From the NCBI RefSeq assembly GCF_003573695.1, contig NC_039365.1, forward strand, positions 83,431,089 through 83,495,088: 64,000 nt of DNA, written 5' to 3'. Within the stretch, counting starts at the first letter, position 1. Each line of letters opens with the position of its first letter. Positions 22,490-33,720 of the stretch are shown piece by piece. The translations under genes and the position numbers were made by a program. The notes under the pieces are model-generated. The model saw only the letters and a program-made list of their open reading frames with translations. It searched no databases and was not told the origin of the DNA. The DNA is from Papaver somniferum. Its lineage: Eukaryota; Streptophyta; Magnoliopsida; Ranunculales; Papaveraceae.

Positions 22490-24312
22490 ATGAATAAAGA
22501 TTGGGTTCATTGGCCAAGGTTAATATCCTTCCAAGTTTGGTTTGCTATGCTATATTGTCACTCTAGAATGTAGATTTAAGTCACTCTATATATTACATTC
22601 TTTACTTTGGTTTGATGTGTTTAAATTTATCCATCTTTCATGTAGGGCTGGTCTTGCATACCAGGATGCAGTGCAAAAGTTTGTAGATATGGCTCGTGAG
22701 AAACTTGGAAATCCTCCTAAGTTTAGTTGTTCGTGTGTTGATTATAAGAATCTTGCTGAGCCACTTCCTCCATGTACAGTTCATCTTCACTTGCTAAAAC
22801 GAGGAATGGATCCTACTTACACAGAGTGGGTTCTTCACGGCGAGAAGGATAATAGTTCTAATGATCTTCATGAAGAGGGAGCAAGACGTACTTTTTATCA
22901 GATGAGGACAGAAGCTAATGTTGAAGGTTATTCTCCAACTGATCCGGGTCAGCTGGATACTATGCAGGACGAGGGATTGGCAAACCAGATAGTAGAGGCT
23001 GACTTCCCTTTATACCCTGGTTGTACTACACACACGAAACTATCGATCACTATTGAGTTGTATAGACACAAGACGGTAAATAGTGTATCTCGGAAAGCTT
23101 TTGATGAACTTCTCAAGACAACTGGTTCAATGTTTCCCCCAGGTCATTGTCTTCCCAAATCAACATATGAAGTGAAAAAGTTGCTGAAGGCTTTTAATCT
23201 GACTTATGAGAAAATACACGCATGTGAGAATGATTGTTGTTTGTTCATAAAGGAGTTGAAAGATGCAGATGAATGTCATAATATCACTATTCTAGGTGGA
23301 AGGAAGAGACATCTGACACGGAAGATGATGACATGATAGACAAGCCCAAAAAGAAGACACCGGTTAAGGTGCTTAGATACTTACCCATTGTGCCGAGATT
23401 AAAGAGATTGTATAAATCAGCAGAGCTGGATCAACAACTGATATGGCACGCGATGCATAAGAGTAAAGATGGGAAGATACGTCATCCATCAGATTCTTTG
23501 TCTTGGCAGCACATAGACATAAAGTTCCCCGAGTTTGCTTCAGAATCGCGTAATTTGCGTCTTGGGATTGCTGCTGATGGATTTAATTCGTTTGGCGATC
23601 TTTCCCCAACCCACAGTTGTTGGACGGTGTTGATTGTGGTATATAATCTTCCCCCTCAGCAGTGTATGCAAGCCGAAAATATTATTTTAAGCTTGTTGAT
23701 TCCAGGAAAGAAACAACCAGGTAGAGATATCGATATATACTTGCAACCACTGATAGATGATTTGATTGAGTCGTGGGATAACGACGTGGAGGTTTATGAT
23801 AAATTTAGTAAGACAATGTTCAACTTGAAGGCTTTATTGATGTGGACGATAAATGATTTCCTGCTTATGGTAATCTATCTGGATGTAAGTATAAAGGGAA
23901 GGCAACCTGCCCTCTTTGTGGTGATAATACTCTTTCGAACTGGTTGCCGTTTAGTCGTAAAACTGTTTACATGAATCATAGGATATTTATACCGTGTAAT
24001 CATCCTTATCGATCGCGTAATAAGAAAGCCATGTTTAATGGAGAGATTGAGAGGAATGAAAAGCCACCTATTATGTCTGGTGTTGTGTCCTTTAAACGTC
24101 AGAGCAGTATTGTGAATGATTTTGGGAAAGCAAAGCAGAACGAGGCGGAGAAAAGGAAAGATAAAGAGGAAAAGAAGAAGAATAAGAAGAAGAATAACCA
24201 GAAAAAGGTTCAGAGTAGTGCGGCAACAGGTGCAAATGACGTTAATTCCAAGTGTGGGAAGCGGAAAAGGGCAGTTGTTACTGATGCCGGTTCGAGTGCT
24301 GCTGCTACTTCT
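22490..24312 (+). pseudogene. Outer CACTA tnp2 transposase, N-terminal part
   Basis: A short first exon (22490-22518) encodes MNKDWVHWPR and splices (GT at 22519, AG at 22645) to AGLAYQDAVQKFVDMA, together forming the transposase-associated domain with its Cys residues (FSCSCVDYKN) and EWVLHGE. The tnp2 domain follows: KVLRYLPIVPRLKRLYKS, WHAMHKSKDGKIRHPSDS, RLGIAADGFNSFGDL, YNLPPQQCM and LSLLIPGKKQPGRDIDIYL. One base is missing near 23282, before WKEETSD, and another near 23862, after WTINDF; each breaks the frame. A lysine-rich linker then runs into the solo LTR. The DDE-type nuclease would cut and join CACTA ends in the nucleus, but this copy cannot make a full protein. Confidence 0.82.
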
Positions 24313-25944
24313 TGTGACAGCCCGGATTTTCGGACTTCCAGCAGACACGGATTCGACCTTGTGGGTCGAGTCCGATCCAGTTAGCAAGTACAAATTTCCG
24401 GACCGCCACTCGTGTAGGACCAGATATTTCATTCCAAAGGATTTTAATAAAATACAAAATTCAACTCAAATGAAATTTATTAAATGAAACGTAATATTAC
24501 TTTCAAAATTACAAAACTGTAAATAATAATTACAACATCAAAAGTACCAAATTAAAACAAACCAACATTCCGGATAAACTCAAAATACGCAAAACCCAAA
24601 TCCCCATAATATATAGTAATTTCTTTTAGGGGTAGTCTTTCTTCATTCTCTGTGGAAATGGAGTAAAAAGGGGTGAGCAAACCACGTCCCAGTAGGAAGT
24701 CTCCAGAAATAATAGAGTGCATCGATAATCAAAAACATGCAGACGATACGGTAAATAAAACGATGCATACAAACTTATAATAATACTTATGCCATTCTCA
24801 ATCAAAAATAACTAACCTTTTTCTTATTCATAACCTTCAACCTTTAATTCTGGCTTCTTAATTTAAAATTTCCAAAGTTATTCCGGTAAACAAACCATTT
24901 TTTTTATTCACAATCTTGAGACTTAAATTCTAGATCCTTAATCTAGTTGTCAGAGTTATTACGGTAAACAAACCACTTTTCTTATTCACAATCTTGAGAC
25001 TTAAATTCTAGATTCTTAATCTAGTTGTCAAAGTTATTCCGGTAAACCCCCTACTTCATGATTTCAACTTAATTTTAATGCTAAAATAAGTTTTGATTTT
25101 GATATTAGGTAGAAACCCCCTACCTCAAATAGCAATCCACAAATCTTGTTGTATGAACTAACACCTTTTTCCAAGAATAATTAGTTTGATGCTTTTATTT
25201 TTGTTTCCTTGTATAAATAAAATTATGAGAAGAAGGTACTGAAAGTGATAGGTAAAAGGGTTTTGTTTTCTTATTGTTGTTTGAAAAGAGAAATCAGAGA
25301 GAGAAAGAGATTGATAACTTTTGTTTGTTTTCTGTTTTGTTGTTTAATGGAAGGGAAAAGAAAAGTATCAGAGAGAAATAGAAAAAGAGAATGAGAAAAG
25401 GACGACTAGGCTAGGGTTTCTTTTTCTTTTGTCTTTTTAGCACAAAAATCCAAGGAAAAGCTAAGGAATTTTAGGAAGAATGAATTGAAAGTGATGGTTA
25501 CTTTATTTCTTTGAATTGAAAGTGATGGTTACTTCATTTCTTTTTAACGTTTAGGGTTTTAAGAAAGTACAAATGATTGATATATAATAATCCTAAAAAG
25601 AGAGAGAAAATGACTTTGTTTGTCTCACACGTGAATAATGAAGAAATCATGTGCAACAACTAAATGTATGCCATATAATGATAAGGGACACACTATTTTA
25701 TAAACACCCAGCTATTAAACTACATGCACCCCAAACACATTATATGATACAGACCCCACAACGCACAAATTCGCCCTAACTAAAAATTATTTTATTTTAT
25801 TTTGGCAACCATAAATATAAATATAACTAAAACTAAATATATTTTTTTTCCGATAAGATTAAGTTTTAAATTACAATCCTAACAAAATATTATACATGGG
25901 TTTCATGCGCTAAAATCAGATTAAAAAGATTACGAGGTTTTACA
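24313..25944 (+). mobile_element. Solo LTR inside the tnp2 coding sequence
   Basis: Begins TGTGACAGCCCGGATTTTCG and ends GAGGTTTTACA. It is flanked by perfect 5-bp duplications CTTCT (24308-24312 and 25945-25949). No internal region or second LTR exists, so it is the product of LTR-LTR recombination. Removing it and one CTTCT rejoins the tnp2 frame across an Ala/Ser-rich linker to DADHPIFNKQSIFFDLPYW. Within it, an ~80-bp unit with TTCACAATCTTGAGACTTAA and TTATTCCGGTAAACAAACCA is repeated about three times (24830-25050). The TGTGACAGCCC start suggests a gypsy-type family; its lineage is not resolved. Confidence 0.88.
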
Positions 25945-25949
25945 CTTCT

Positions 25950-26817
25950 AGTGCACAGGATGCTGACCATCCGATATTCAACAAACAGTCCATATTTTTC
26001 GACTTGCCTTATTGGAGGTAAGTTCTAACCTCAAATGCGTGTTGGAATGTTTGAATATCTAAATAGACTATTTTTCATCTGCTACACGGTATGAATGTGT
26101 AAGTCGTCTCTTTTTCATCTGCTACCCTGTATGAATGTGTAAATAGACTATCTCTTATAGTGTTTGGATAGTCAAAATATTATCACATGAGCTAGATATT
26201 GATGTTATTATCTTCCTTCCTTCCTAGTATTTGTTACTACGACATAATATTGATGTTATGCATACGGAAAAAAAAACGTCTGTGAGAGTGTCATTGGTAC
26301 TATATTGAATATAAAGTTTAAAACAAAAGATGGCTTAAACTCCCGTAATGATCTGAAAAGTATGGGAATCAGAGAAAACTTGCATCCAACACTCAAAAAT
26401 GGCAAAACATGGCTTCCACCAGCACCATATAACTTGAGCGACATGGGAAAGGCTATATTTTATAATAGGATGAGAAATTTGAAGGTTCCATCTGGGTATA
26501 GTTCTGACCTTAGGAGGCATTTCTCGAAAGATGGTTGCTTGGGTGTCCTTAAAGCTCATGATTACCATGTTCTTATGCAAAAAATCTTACATGTAGCTTT
26601 GAAGGGACTTTTACCTGATGGGCCAAGTACTGCGGTTAATCGGTTATGTTCTTATTTTAACGAAATATGCCAAAGAGCAGTTGATCTCGATAGATTAGTA
26701 GAACTTGAAGAAGAAATTGCCGAGACTTTGTGTATGTTGGAGATGTACTTCCCTCCATCATTTTTTGATGTGATGGTACACTTGACAATTCACCTAGCTC
26801 GAGAAGTTCGTTTATGT
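25950..26817 (+). pseudogene. Outer CACTA tnp2 transposase, central part
   Basis: Continues the interrupted gene with HPIFNKQSIFFDLPYW and an intron (donor near 26022). Then comes the conserved core: NIDVMHTEKNVCESVIGTIL (one base off frame near 26270), KFKTKDGLNSRNDLKSMG, LPPAPYNLSDM, FYNRMRNLKVPSGYSSDL, LKAHDYHVLMQ and VHLTIHLAREVRLC. It stops at the codon TGT (26815-26817), where another CACTA end begins. It is the mirror image of 29345-30208. Confidence 0.82.
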
Positions 26818-27123
26818 CACTACGGGAAAAACAGTTATCTACGACTGTAACTTGACAACTCATATTTTTAAAGTTGTGAAAGGTGGCATGTTTTACTACA
26901 TTTATCAAATAATGGTTGTCAAAGTTAAAAAACGTCAAACTCTTAGGACAAAGAGTAGTGACGAGAATCAAAACCACAACATTTTGTGTGCAAAGAGTAG
27001 TGACCACCTTTAGATTTTAACTACTCATAACGTAAAGATAGTGAATAACTATATAAAAACATTCATAACGGTTGTTGAAGTTAAAAAAAACATTGTTTCG
27101 ACAAAAGCTGTTGGAGAGATTCG
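26818..27123 (-). repeat. Terminal inverted repeat of the inner CACTA
   Basis: Starts CACTACGGGAAAAACAG and ends AGATTCG. It is an inverted copy, with few differences, of 30715-31030. It contains AACTCATATTTTTAAAGTTG and GGTTGTCAAAGTTAAAAAACG. This marks the 3' terminus of the transposon family. Confidence 0.8.
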
Positions 27124-27966
27124 AACACAAGCCTGCTACGCGTTAGTACAAGTCATCAACCATCCTCCCGTATTCACAATACCGGTAGATTTGTGTTTTG
27201 TTTTTTGATCTCTATTCACAACCATTATAAGAGTTGTAAAATGAAGAATTAACTTTGGAAAAAAATGAATCTCGGGAGAGTCGAACCTGAGCCTCCTCTG
27301 TCCAAGTCTGGAATTCCAACCATCTTTCCACATTCACATGTGTGGTTATATTTTACTTCTATGTCTATATGTAAGAAAATTTCAGCTGAGCCTTAAAAAA
27401 AAGGCCAGTGAATGCAGCCACTATGCCTGAAACATACAAGGCATTCTCTGCTATCACATCTCAATCAACACTCCTAGTATATCTATATCTCCACTGAAGT
27501 ACCAGGTTCATGCAAGTTTTGGTGAAGCAAAGACCAGTCCTGAAGAATTTGCAAATGCTCACAGTTCTGAAGTATATTGACTGCAAAAAAAGCAAGACAT
27601 TGACTGCAAAAAAGGCCAAGTGCAGAATTAGAGACCACGACATGATTTAAGTCACTAATTTCTGCACATAACTTCAGAAAAACTGCATTTAAGTAACAAA
27701 TCCTCTTTTCTCTCCTCCTTTATCCGGGCTTGATACCGGCAATGAAATGATATATATATCATTTCAATGGCGGAGTTAAAAGGGGGGTTCATCTTAAGAG
27801 AAACAGATAGCGTATCATATATACCAACAATATTACAAGTCATAAAGTGAAACATATAGCATGTAGTTTTAACAATAAAACAACTCCAGACCAAAAGTAC
27901 AGCAGAACCAAAATGAAACAAAAATAATACCCAAATTCAGTAGAAATGAAAAAATTAAACCCACCA
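27124..27966 (-). other. 3' untranslated part of the inner CACTA
   Basis: No coding region is recognised between the terminal repeat and the tnp2 stop codon at 27967. Short motifs such as ACAACCATTATAAGAGTTGT (near 27220) echo the subterminal repeats. The small open frames here (27136-27333, 27461-27643, 27655-27921) show no domain. Confidence 0.5.
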
Positions 27967-30208
27967 TCAATGGCACTTCTTTTTCTTATTCTTCTTGTTC
28001 TTCTTCTTTGTCGGAACCACTAAGATAGGTTCAACATCAGTTCTTGCATAACTCTCGGTCTCGTCATCCATTTGTAAGCCAAGAAGAGTTGAAGGATCCA
28101 CTAGATGGCAGCTTGTGTCTTCTTGTCCATTGTATTCCTCTAATTCATGGAAACCCCTAGGTGGTGGTTTCAAAATCACAAACCAATTAGATGTATCTGA
28201 CTCTCGAGAATAGAAAACTGCCGGGCTTGTGACGCTAAAATGAATGGATCATTCTGATATTGGTTCTTATGTTGACGTAAGTTTACCAATGTATAGCCTT
28301 TTTCAATCTTGACACCAAAATAGCTGTGAGCCCAGTCACATTTGAATATGGGAATCTGAAACATATGTTGGTAGTCCAACACGAGAATTTGTTCTAAAAC
28401 ACCATAGAAACCACTCATTTGTGACCGTCCTGCATCTAAAGATTTTAATTCAATTGAAACACCACTGTTTTGTGTGACTCTTTCAATATCCTTTGTAATA
28501 AACCATGACCCATTTATTTCCAAGCCTTTATATGATACACAGTTATCTAAAGGACCATATGCCAACTATTCTACTGTATTTGATACTGATATGTCTTGAC
28601 TAATTTGCATTTTAACCTATAAATATAATTTAGTTAGCAGAACACATGTGATCACAGTAATGGGCGCAAGCTATTTTGGGTAATGCAAAAAACAGGTACT
28701 ACTGGCAAATGACCAAGTGGTAGTGCACATACCTTTTGTCGTATCCAATCTGCAAATGTCTCTGAGTGAATGGAAAGGAGTTGGTTTTCATCACTGGAAG
28801 TATCAAAAGATCTTAACTCATCCATGTGCATTTTAATAAGAAAAAACAGTAATATAAAAAAGATTCGTAAAGGTATAATAACTGATAACAATTTGAAATG
28901 AACATATAATGTCATACTTACGTTCTATATGGGTCAATTACTGCTGGGTTAAAAAGCACGTATCTATGAGAGATATTTAGCATATCACTATCAATACACA
29001 CTCGAGCACCTTTAGAAATAGGACGCCCTGCCGGTGTGGAAACATGTTGAGTGTCTTAATTACGGCTCTGATCTACTCCTCCTTCATCTGCTTTGTCTGC
29101 ATGAATATTACAAAACCTGACGCACTCCATTCCCAGGTAACACTCTGTTATACATGCTTCAGGTTGTGCGTAATTTTTTACGTATTCTTTGAATGTCTTC
29201 ATATACCTGCGACAGACCAACCTTTAATTATTAGAACATTGCACTTAAGTTGTTTTTCTGTTTACATGAAACAAAAAAACAAAAGTGTTAAAACTAATGA
29301 AACAAGTAATACCTTTCAAATGGATACATCCAACGATATTGTACGGTTACACATAAACGCACTTCTCGAGCTAGGTGAATTGTCAAGTGTACCATCACTT
29401 CAAAAAATGATGTAGGGAAGTACATCTCCAACATACACAAAGTCTCAATAATTTCTTCTTCGAGTTCTACTAATCTATCGAGATCAACTGCCCTTTAGCA
29501 TATTTCGTTAAAATAAGAACATAACCGATTAACCGCAGTACTTGGCCCATCGGGTAAAAGTCCCTTCAAAGCTACATGTAAGATTTTTTGCATAAGAACA
29601 TGGTAATCATGAGCTTTAAGGACATTCAAGCAACCATATTTCGAGAAATGCTTCCTAATATCAGAACTATACCCAGATGGAACCTTAAAATTTCTCATCC
29701 TATTATAAAATATAGCCTTTCTCATGTCACTCAAGTTATATGGTTCTGGTGGAAGCCATGTTTTGCCATTTTTGAGTGTTGGATGCAAGTCTTCTTTGAT
29801 TCCCATACTTTTCAGATCATTACGGGAATTTAAGCCATCTTTTGTTTTAAACTTTATATTCAATATAGTACCAATGACACTCTCACAGACGTTTTTTTCC
29901 GTATGCATAACATCAATATTATGCCGTAGTAACAAATCATAGGAAGGAAGGAAGGAAGATAATAACATCAATATCTAGCTCATGTGATAATATTTTGACT
30001 ATCCAAACACTATAAGAGACAGTCTATTTACATATTCATACCGGGTAGCAGATGAAAAAGAGACGATCTACACATTCATATCGTGTAGCATATGAAAAAT
30101 AGTCTATTTAGATATTCAAACATGCCAACACGCATTTGAGGTTAGAACTTACCTTCCAATAAGGCAAGTCGAAAAATATGGACCGTTTGTTAAATATCGG
30201 ATGGTCAA
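27967..30208 (-). pseudogene. Inner CACTA tnp2 transposase, 5'-truncated, C-terminus present
   Basis: On the minus strand from 30208 leftwards: the tnp2 core (29971-29495, including NIDVMHTEKNVCESVIGTIL read without the frameshift of the outer copy), then REVRLC with VQYRWMYPFER and CAQPEACITECYL (about 29370-29070, DUF4218-like). Next are NQLLSIHSETFADWIRQKV (28800-28740) and a DUF4216-like domain (28565-28176: YKGLEINGSWF, VLDYQHMFQIPIFKCDWAHS, DPFILASQARQ). A final exon (28179-27967) starts ILKPPPRGFHELEEYN and ends in a Lys/Asn-rich tail. Introns separate the parts. Everything N-terminal of the core is missing, so no active protein is expected. It shows which C-terminal domains the outer copy has lost. 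Confidence 0.8.
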
Positions 30209-30225
30209 CAAACAGAAAAAACACT

Positions 30226-30720
30226 TTGTGTGGACTCGTGCAATATCGTTGGATGTATCCATTTGAAAGGCATTACTTGTTTCATTAGTTTTAACACTTT
30301 TGTTTTCTTGTTTCATGTAAACAGAAAAAACAACTTAAGTGCAATGTTCTAATAATTAAAGGTTGGTCTGTCGCAGGTATATAAAGACATTCAAAGAATA
30401 CGTAAAAAATTGCGCACAACCTGAAGCATGTATAACAGAGTGTTACCTGAGAATGGAGTGCGTCAGGTTTTGTAATGTTCATGCAGACAAAGCAGATGAA
30501 GGAGGAGTAGATCAGATCCGTAATGAAGACACTCAACATGTTTCCACACCGGAGGGCGTCCTATTTCTAAAGGTGCTCGAGTGTGTATTGATAGTGATAT
30601 GCTAAATATCACTCATAGATACGTGCTTTTTAACACATTAGTAATTGACCCATATAGAACGTAAGTATGACATTATATGTTCATTTCAAATTGTTATCAG
30701 TTATTATACCTTTACGAATC
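30226..30720 (+). pseudogene. Outer CACTA tnp2 transposase, last remaining part
   Basis: Resumes with LCGLVQYRWMYPFER, then an intron with acceptor near 30377, then YIKTFKEYVKNCAQPEACIT and ECYLRMECVRF (DUF4218-like), VSTPEGVLFL, and further intronic sequence. It is the inverted counterpart of 28861-29350. The gene ends abruptly at CGAATCT (30715-30721), where the right terminus begins. About 1.74 kb present in the inner copy, including all DUF4216-like exons, is absent. Confidence 0.78.
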
Positions 30721-31030
30721 TCTCCAACAACTTTTGTCGAAACAATATTTTTTTTAACTTCAACAACCGTTATGAATGTTTTTATATAGTTATTCACTAT
30801 CTTTACGTTATGAGTAGTTAAAATCTAAAGGTGGTCACTATTCTTTGCACACAAAATGTTATGGTTTTGATTCTCGTCACTACTCTTTGGTCCTCTTTGT
30901 CCTAAGAGTTGGACGTTTTTTAACTTTGACAACCATTATTTGATAAATGTAGTAAAACATGCCACCTTTCACAACTTTAAAAATATGAGTTGTCAAATTA
31001 CAGTTTTAGATAACTATTTTTCCCGTAGTG
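30721..31030 (+). repeat. Right terminus of the outer CACTA
   Basis: Ends TTTTTCCCGTAGTG, the inverse of a CACTA terminus, followed by the duplication GTT. It carries copies of GTTGTC / GACAAC words and is the inverted partner of 26818-27123. Confidence 0.8.
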
Positions 31031-31033
31031 GTT

Positions 31034-31900
31034 CTAGGATTTAGAAACATGAAACTTTTTTTTATTCCTGTGCTTAACTCTTTTAACATGAGTACTTAAT
31101 CTTATTATTGGTTATGGAATAGTTTGATTTCACAATATATGTTTCTTTAATTGATATATTAGTTTTGTCTCAATATTATCGATTATGATTTACTAAAAAT
31201 ATCGCCATGCATGATTGATTGTTTGTTTTGTCAAGTTCCAAACTGTTAGAACTCATATTCATATCTATTGCTAGTTTAGGGTTTCTTATACGTAAAAGTG
31301 ATACACCTTGAACAAAAGTAGCACAAATATGGTTATAGCTTGTAGTGATATATCCTTATAATCATATGTGAACCATGACTTTTGTTAAATCGAATTAGTG
31401 CATTTTCCACGTTCGATTGCATTGATTAGTCTAATTTCATAGATCCTATTGCTCCAGGAATTAAACTTGATTAGTACTTTTACAGGTTAGGGTTATTTCC
31501 TTGGTAGGATTTGTATTCGCATCTTTTAATGTGTTTGTTGATGACAATAGAAAATTTACGGGATATTCTTGCGATCAAGGTATCTTGGGCTTTTGATAAT
31601 GAGAGATTAAATATCAATTCTAATTATTATGACAAGAACATGTTTGTGAATGAAGAAGAAATCCTTGACCAATATATTTACTTGTTTGATTTGCTTGTCT
31701 ATTTAATTGTTTGCTTTTATATTATATTAGTTTACTTTTTATAAAAATCAGAAAATCCCCTCATTGTTTTATATAGGAAATTGATGCTCATAACAATCCC
31801 AGTCCTTTATGTAGGAACGATCCTTTCTTACCCAGTACTTCGTTATATATTTTGTGAGTGAGAAAGTGTAATTATATTTGACGTGTTACGACAACGATCA
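31034..31900 (+). mobile_element. Probable gypsy-type LTR fragment (3' side)
   Basis: The stretch ends with GGAACGATCCTTTCTTACCC, CAGTACTTCGTTATATATTT, TTTGACGTGTTACGACAACG and ATCA at 31900, a pattern typical of the end of Athila/Tat-type LTRs. No primer binding site follows, so a solo or truncated LTR is likely. Together with 1-615 it would be the LTR into which the outer CACTA jumped. The frame at 31511-31744 is not a recognisable gene. Confidence 0.4.
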
Positions 31901-32687
31901 ACAAGATATACATGGCATTAATAGTCAACGGAAATTCAGAATTCAATTATTGTTAATGTTCAATGAGTCTTCTACTAATATAACGCTGGACTATACATCG
32001 CATATAACATGAAAAATCATTGAGAAAGTAAAACATTGATAAAGAGCCAAAACCATTGACATTAAACTCAAATTATGAAAACCCTTGTTTATAACACAAG
32101 CAAAAATATCCTACAAGTTCATCCTTTTACCCTAATATGGATTAACTCGACATGGCTTTCTCAAAAGCCACAAATAAGTCTAAATCAAATCTTTAGCTAG
32201 TCATAAAAATGGAATCAAAACTAAACATACTCTAAACCCTAATTCGTTCCTCCAAAACGGTGTCCCATTTTCTACCTTTGTTGGTATCTCCATGTCGTGT
32301 AGCCAAGACTCCAGTCGAGACCCAAGTAGTAACTGACCGAAGGCTCGATCTGATAGTAATACATATTTCCAGATTCAGACTCATTAAGTCCGACCACCAA
32401 TTCTCATTCTGTTCATTTAAACACGGAGCCAACTTGTCTTCTAACTGAACTTCTAAATATCGTCACCACTTTTTGTACAAGATCCAGCAAATCCTCCTAG
32501 AAATTTGACTGACTCCACTTGAACCCTAACTTCACTGCTCGAACCACACCAAACCCCTACATTTTGTAAGGAAATCTCAACTTGGATCGCACCCCAAATC
32601 TATTTGGCCAACACGTAACTTCTCATTCGACGCCTTCGAACAAATCCCCTAAGTCCAGTTCTTAGTAGATTTATACGGGAATCCTAA
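31901..32687. other. Intergenic, nothing recognised
   Basis: AT-rich DNA with short open frames on both strands (32232-32448) that show no known domain. It lies just downstream (in the minus sense) of the Harbinger-like transposase remnant and may be its 3' flank. Confidence 0.4.
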
Positions 32688-33720
32688 TCACCACATGTAG
32701 AAAAATTTAGATGATAGATTTGACCATATTTGTTGGGTGATTAAAGAGTATCTTAGAGCATGGGGATACACAAAATCATCTTCAGATAAACTTGATTCTC
32801 CTATGACGAGCATTGAAGTATGTGGTAAAATCAACTCATAGTTTTTGGTAATATTCAACATTTTCCAGACCCGTGTAATGAACAATATTTGGTTGGTTAG
32901 TACTTGTAACAGACCTGGAACAACTGCAACATATTCCTTATCTCGACGTTTATGCTTGACAATCATGTCGTGCAGAATATGACAACATTTCATGATCATG
33001 ATCAAGTTCAAGTTATGTTGTTTCTAATACTTACATAGGGATCCGACAATCTTACGTTTTCATTGAAGAACTTTAATATCATGCTCAACATCTTTCTTAT
33101 TATTCATTTGGTACTTGTTGAACCTATCAAATTCAGGAGTATCCAGTGTTACCTAGTAAACTTGTATTATTGTCTTTAACTTTGGGTAGATACCATCGGC
33201 CAAAAAATAACCCATATGGTAGTGGTTTTCATTTATGTCAAAATGACATGGAGGTGCAACACCACTGAGAAGGGAAACAAATAGAGGTGAGTGTGCTAAA
33301 ACGTTCAATTCATTGTTTGATCCTGGAACTCAAAAAAAATAATAATCCCAAAACCATAAATCATATGATGCAACCCCCTCTACACCATAGTACTGACCTT
33401 GTCTTTACCTCTATTACTATATAAGTTCCTTGCAAAACTACCAGACAGTTCTTCTATGACATATGCACACAATCCAAACTATCAAGCACTCCAGGAAATA
33501 ATTGTTCGACATTATCTTCTAGCAACCTCTGAGCATATTCAGCAGCAGATTGTCACACGTGACTTTCTCGGGAGGTGCTACATATTGTGCTGCAAAACCC
33601 TCTTTGAATAGAATCACGTTGTTCTTACACGGTTGCACCCATTAGAATGTAACGGGTACTATCGGTCAAAGTAATTTTGCACAAATATTCTATCACGACA
33701 ACCATCATCATATAAATAGA
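32688..33720 (-). pseudogene. PIF/Harbinger-type transposase remnant (Plant_tran/DDE_Tnp_4)
   Basis: Translating the minus strand through several frames gives, in order: AEYAQRLLEDNVEQLFPGVL then DSLDCVH (about 33540-33450), GSNNELNVLAHSPLF (near 33310), CHFDINENHYHMGYFLADGI and YPKLKT (near 33190-33240), NKKDVEHDIKVLQ (near 33090), and IMKCCHILHDMIVKHKRRDK (about 32990-32935). This order and these motifs are those of the plant transposon protein family. The frame is broken by stops and shifts (for example VLQ*KRK and QVY*VT), and the DDE residues cannot all be confirmed. The upstream part is too decayed to place a start. No terminal inverted repeats were identified. Confidence 0.7.

Larger units (their letters stand above)
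26818..30228 (-). mobile_element. Inner CACTA in reverse orientation, 5'-truncated
   Basis: The end CACTACGGGAAAAACAGTTA at 26818 is adjacent to the target triplet TGT. The same TGT reappears at 30229-30231, where the outer gene resumes as TGT GGA CTC, as expected for a 3-bp target duplication. The ~305-bp terminal region (26818-27123) is an inverted copy of the outer right terminus (30721-31030). The element holds the 3' half of a tnp2 gene on the minus strand and then breaks off near 30208. Its other terminus is missing, replaced by about 20 unplaced bases. Confidence 0.7.
619..31030 (+). mobile_element. Outer CACTA (En/Spm) transposon with nested insertions
   Basis: The left end begins CACTATGGGAAAAACAG and the right end is the inverse of CACTACGGGAAAAATAG. 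The flanking triplets are GTT (616-618) and GTT (31031-31033), the 3-bp duplication expected of CACTA elements. Inside are a minus-strand second CACTA ORF and a plus-strand tnp2 transposase, so the two genes diverge. Most of the 30 kb is later insertions: an Athila-like tandem with satellite, a solo LTR and an inverted CACTA. Beyond the first ~20 bp the two ends differ, and CACTA-like subterminal sequence also appears near 20690. Two neighbouring elements of one family therefore remain possible, but the matching GTT favours a single element. Confidence 0.6.
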
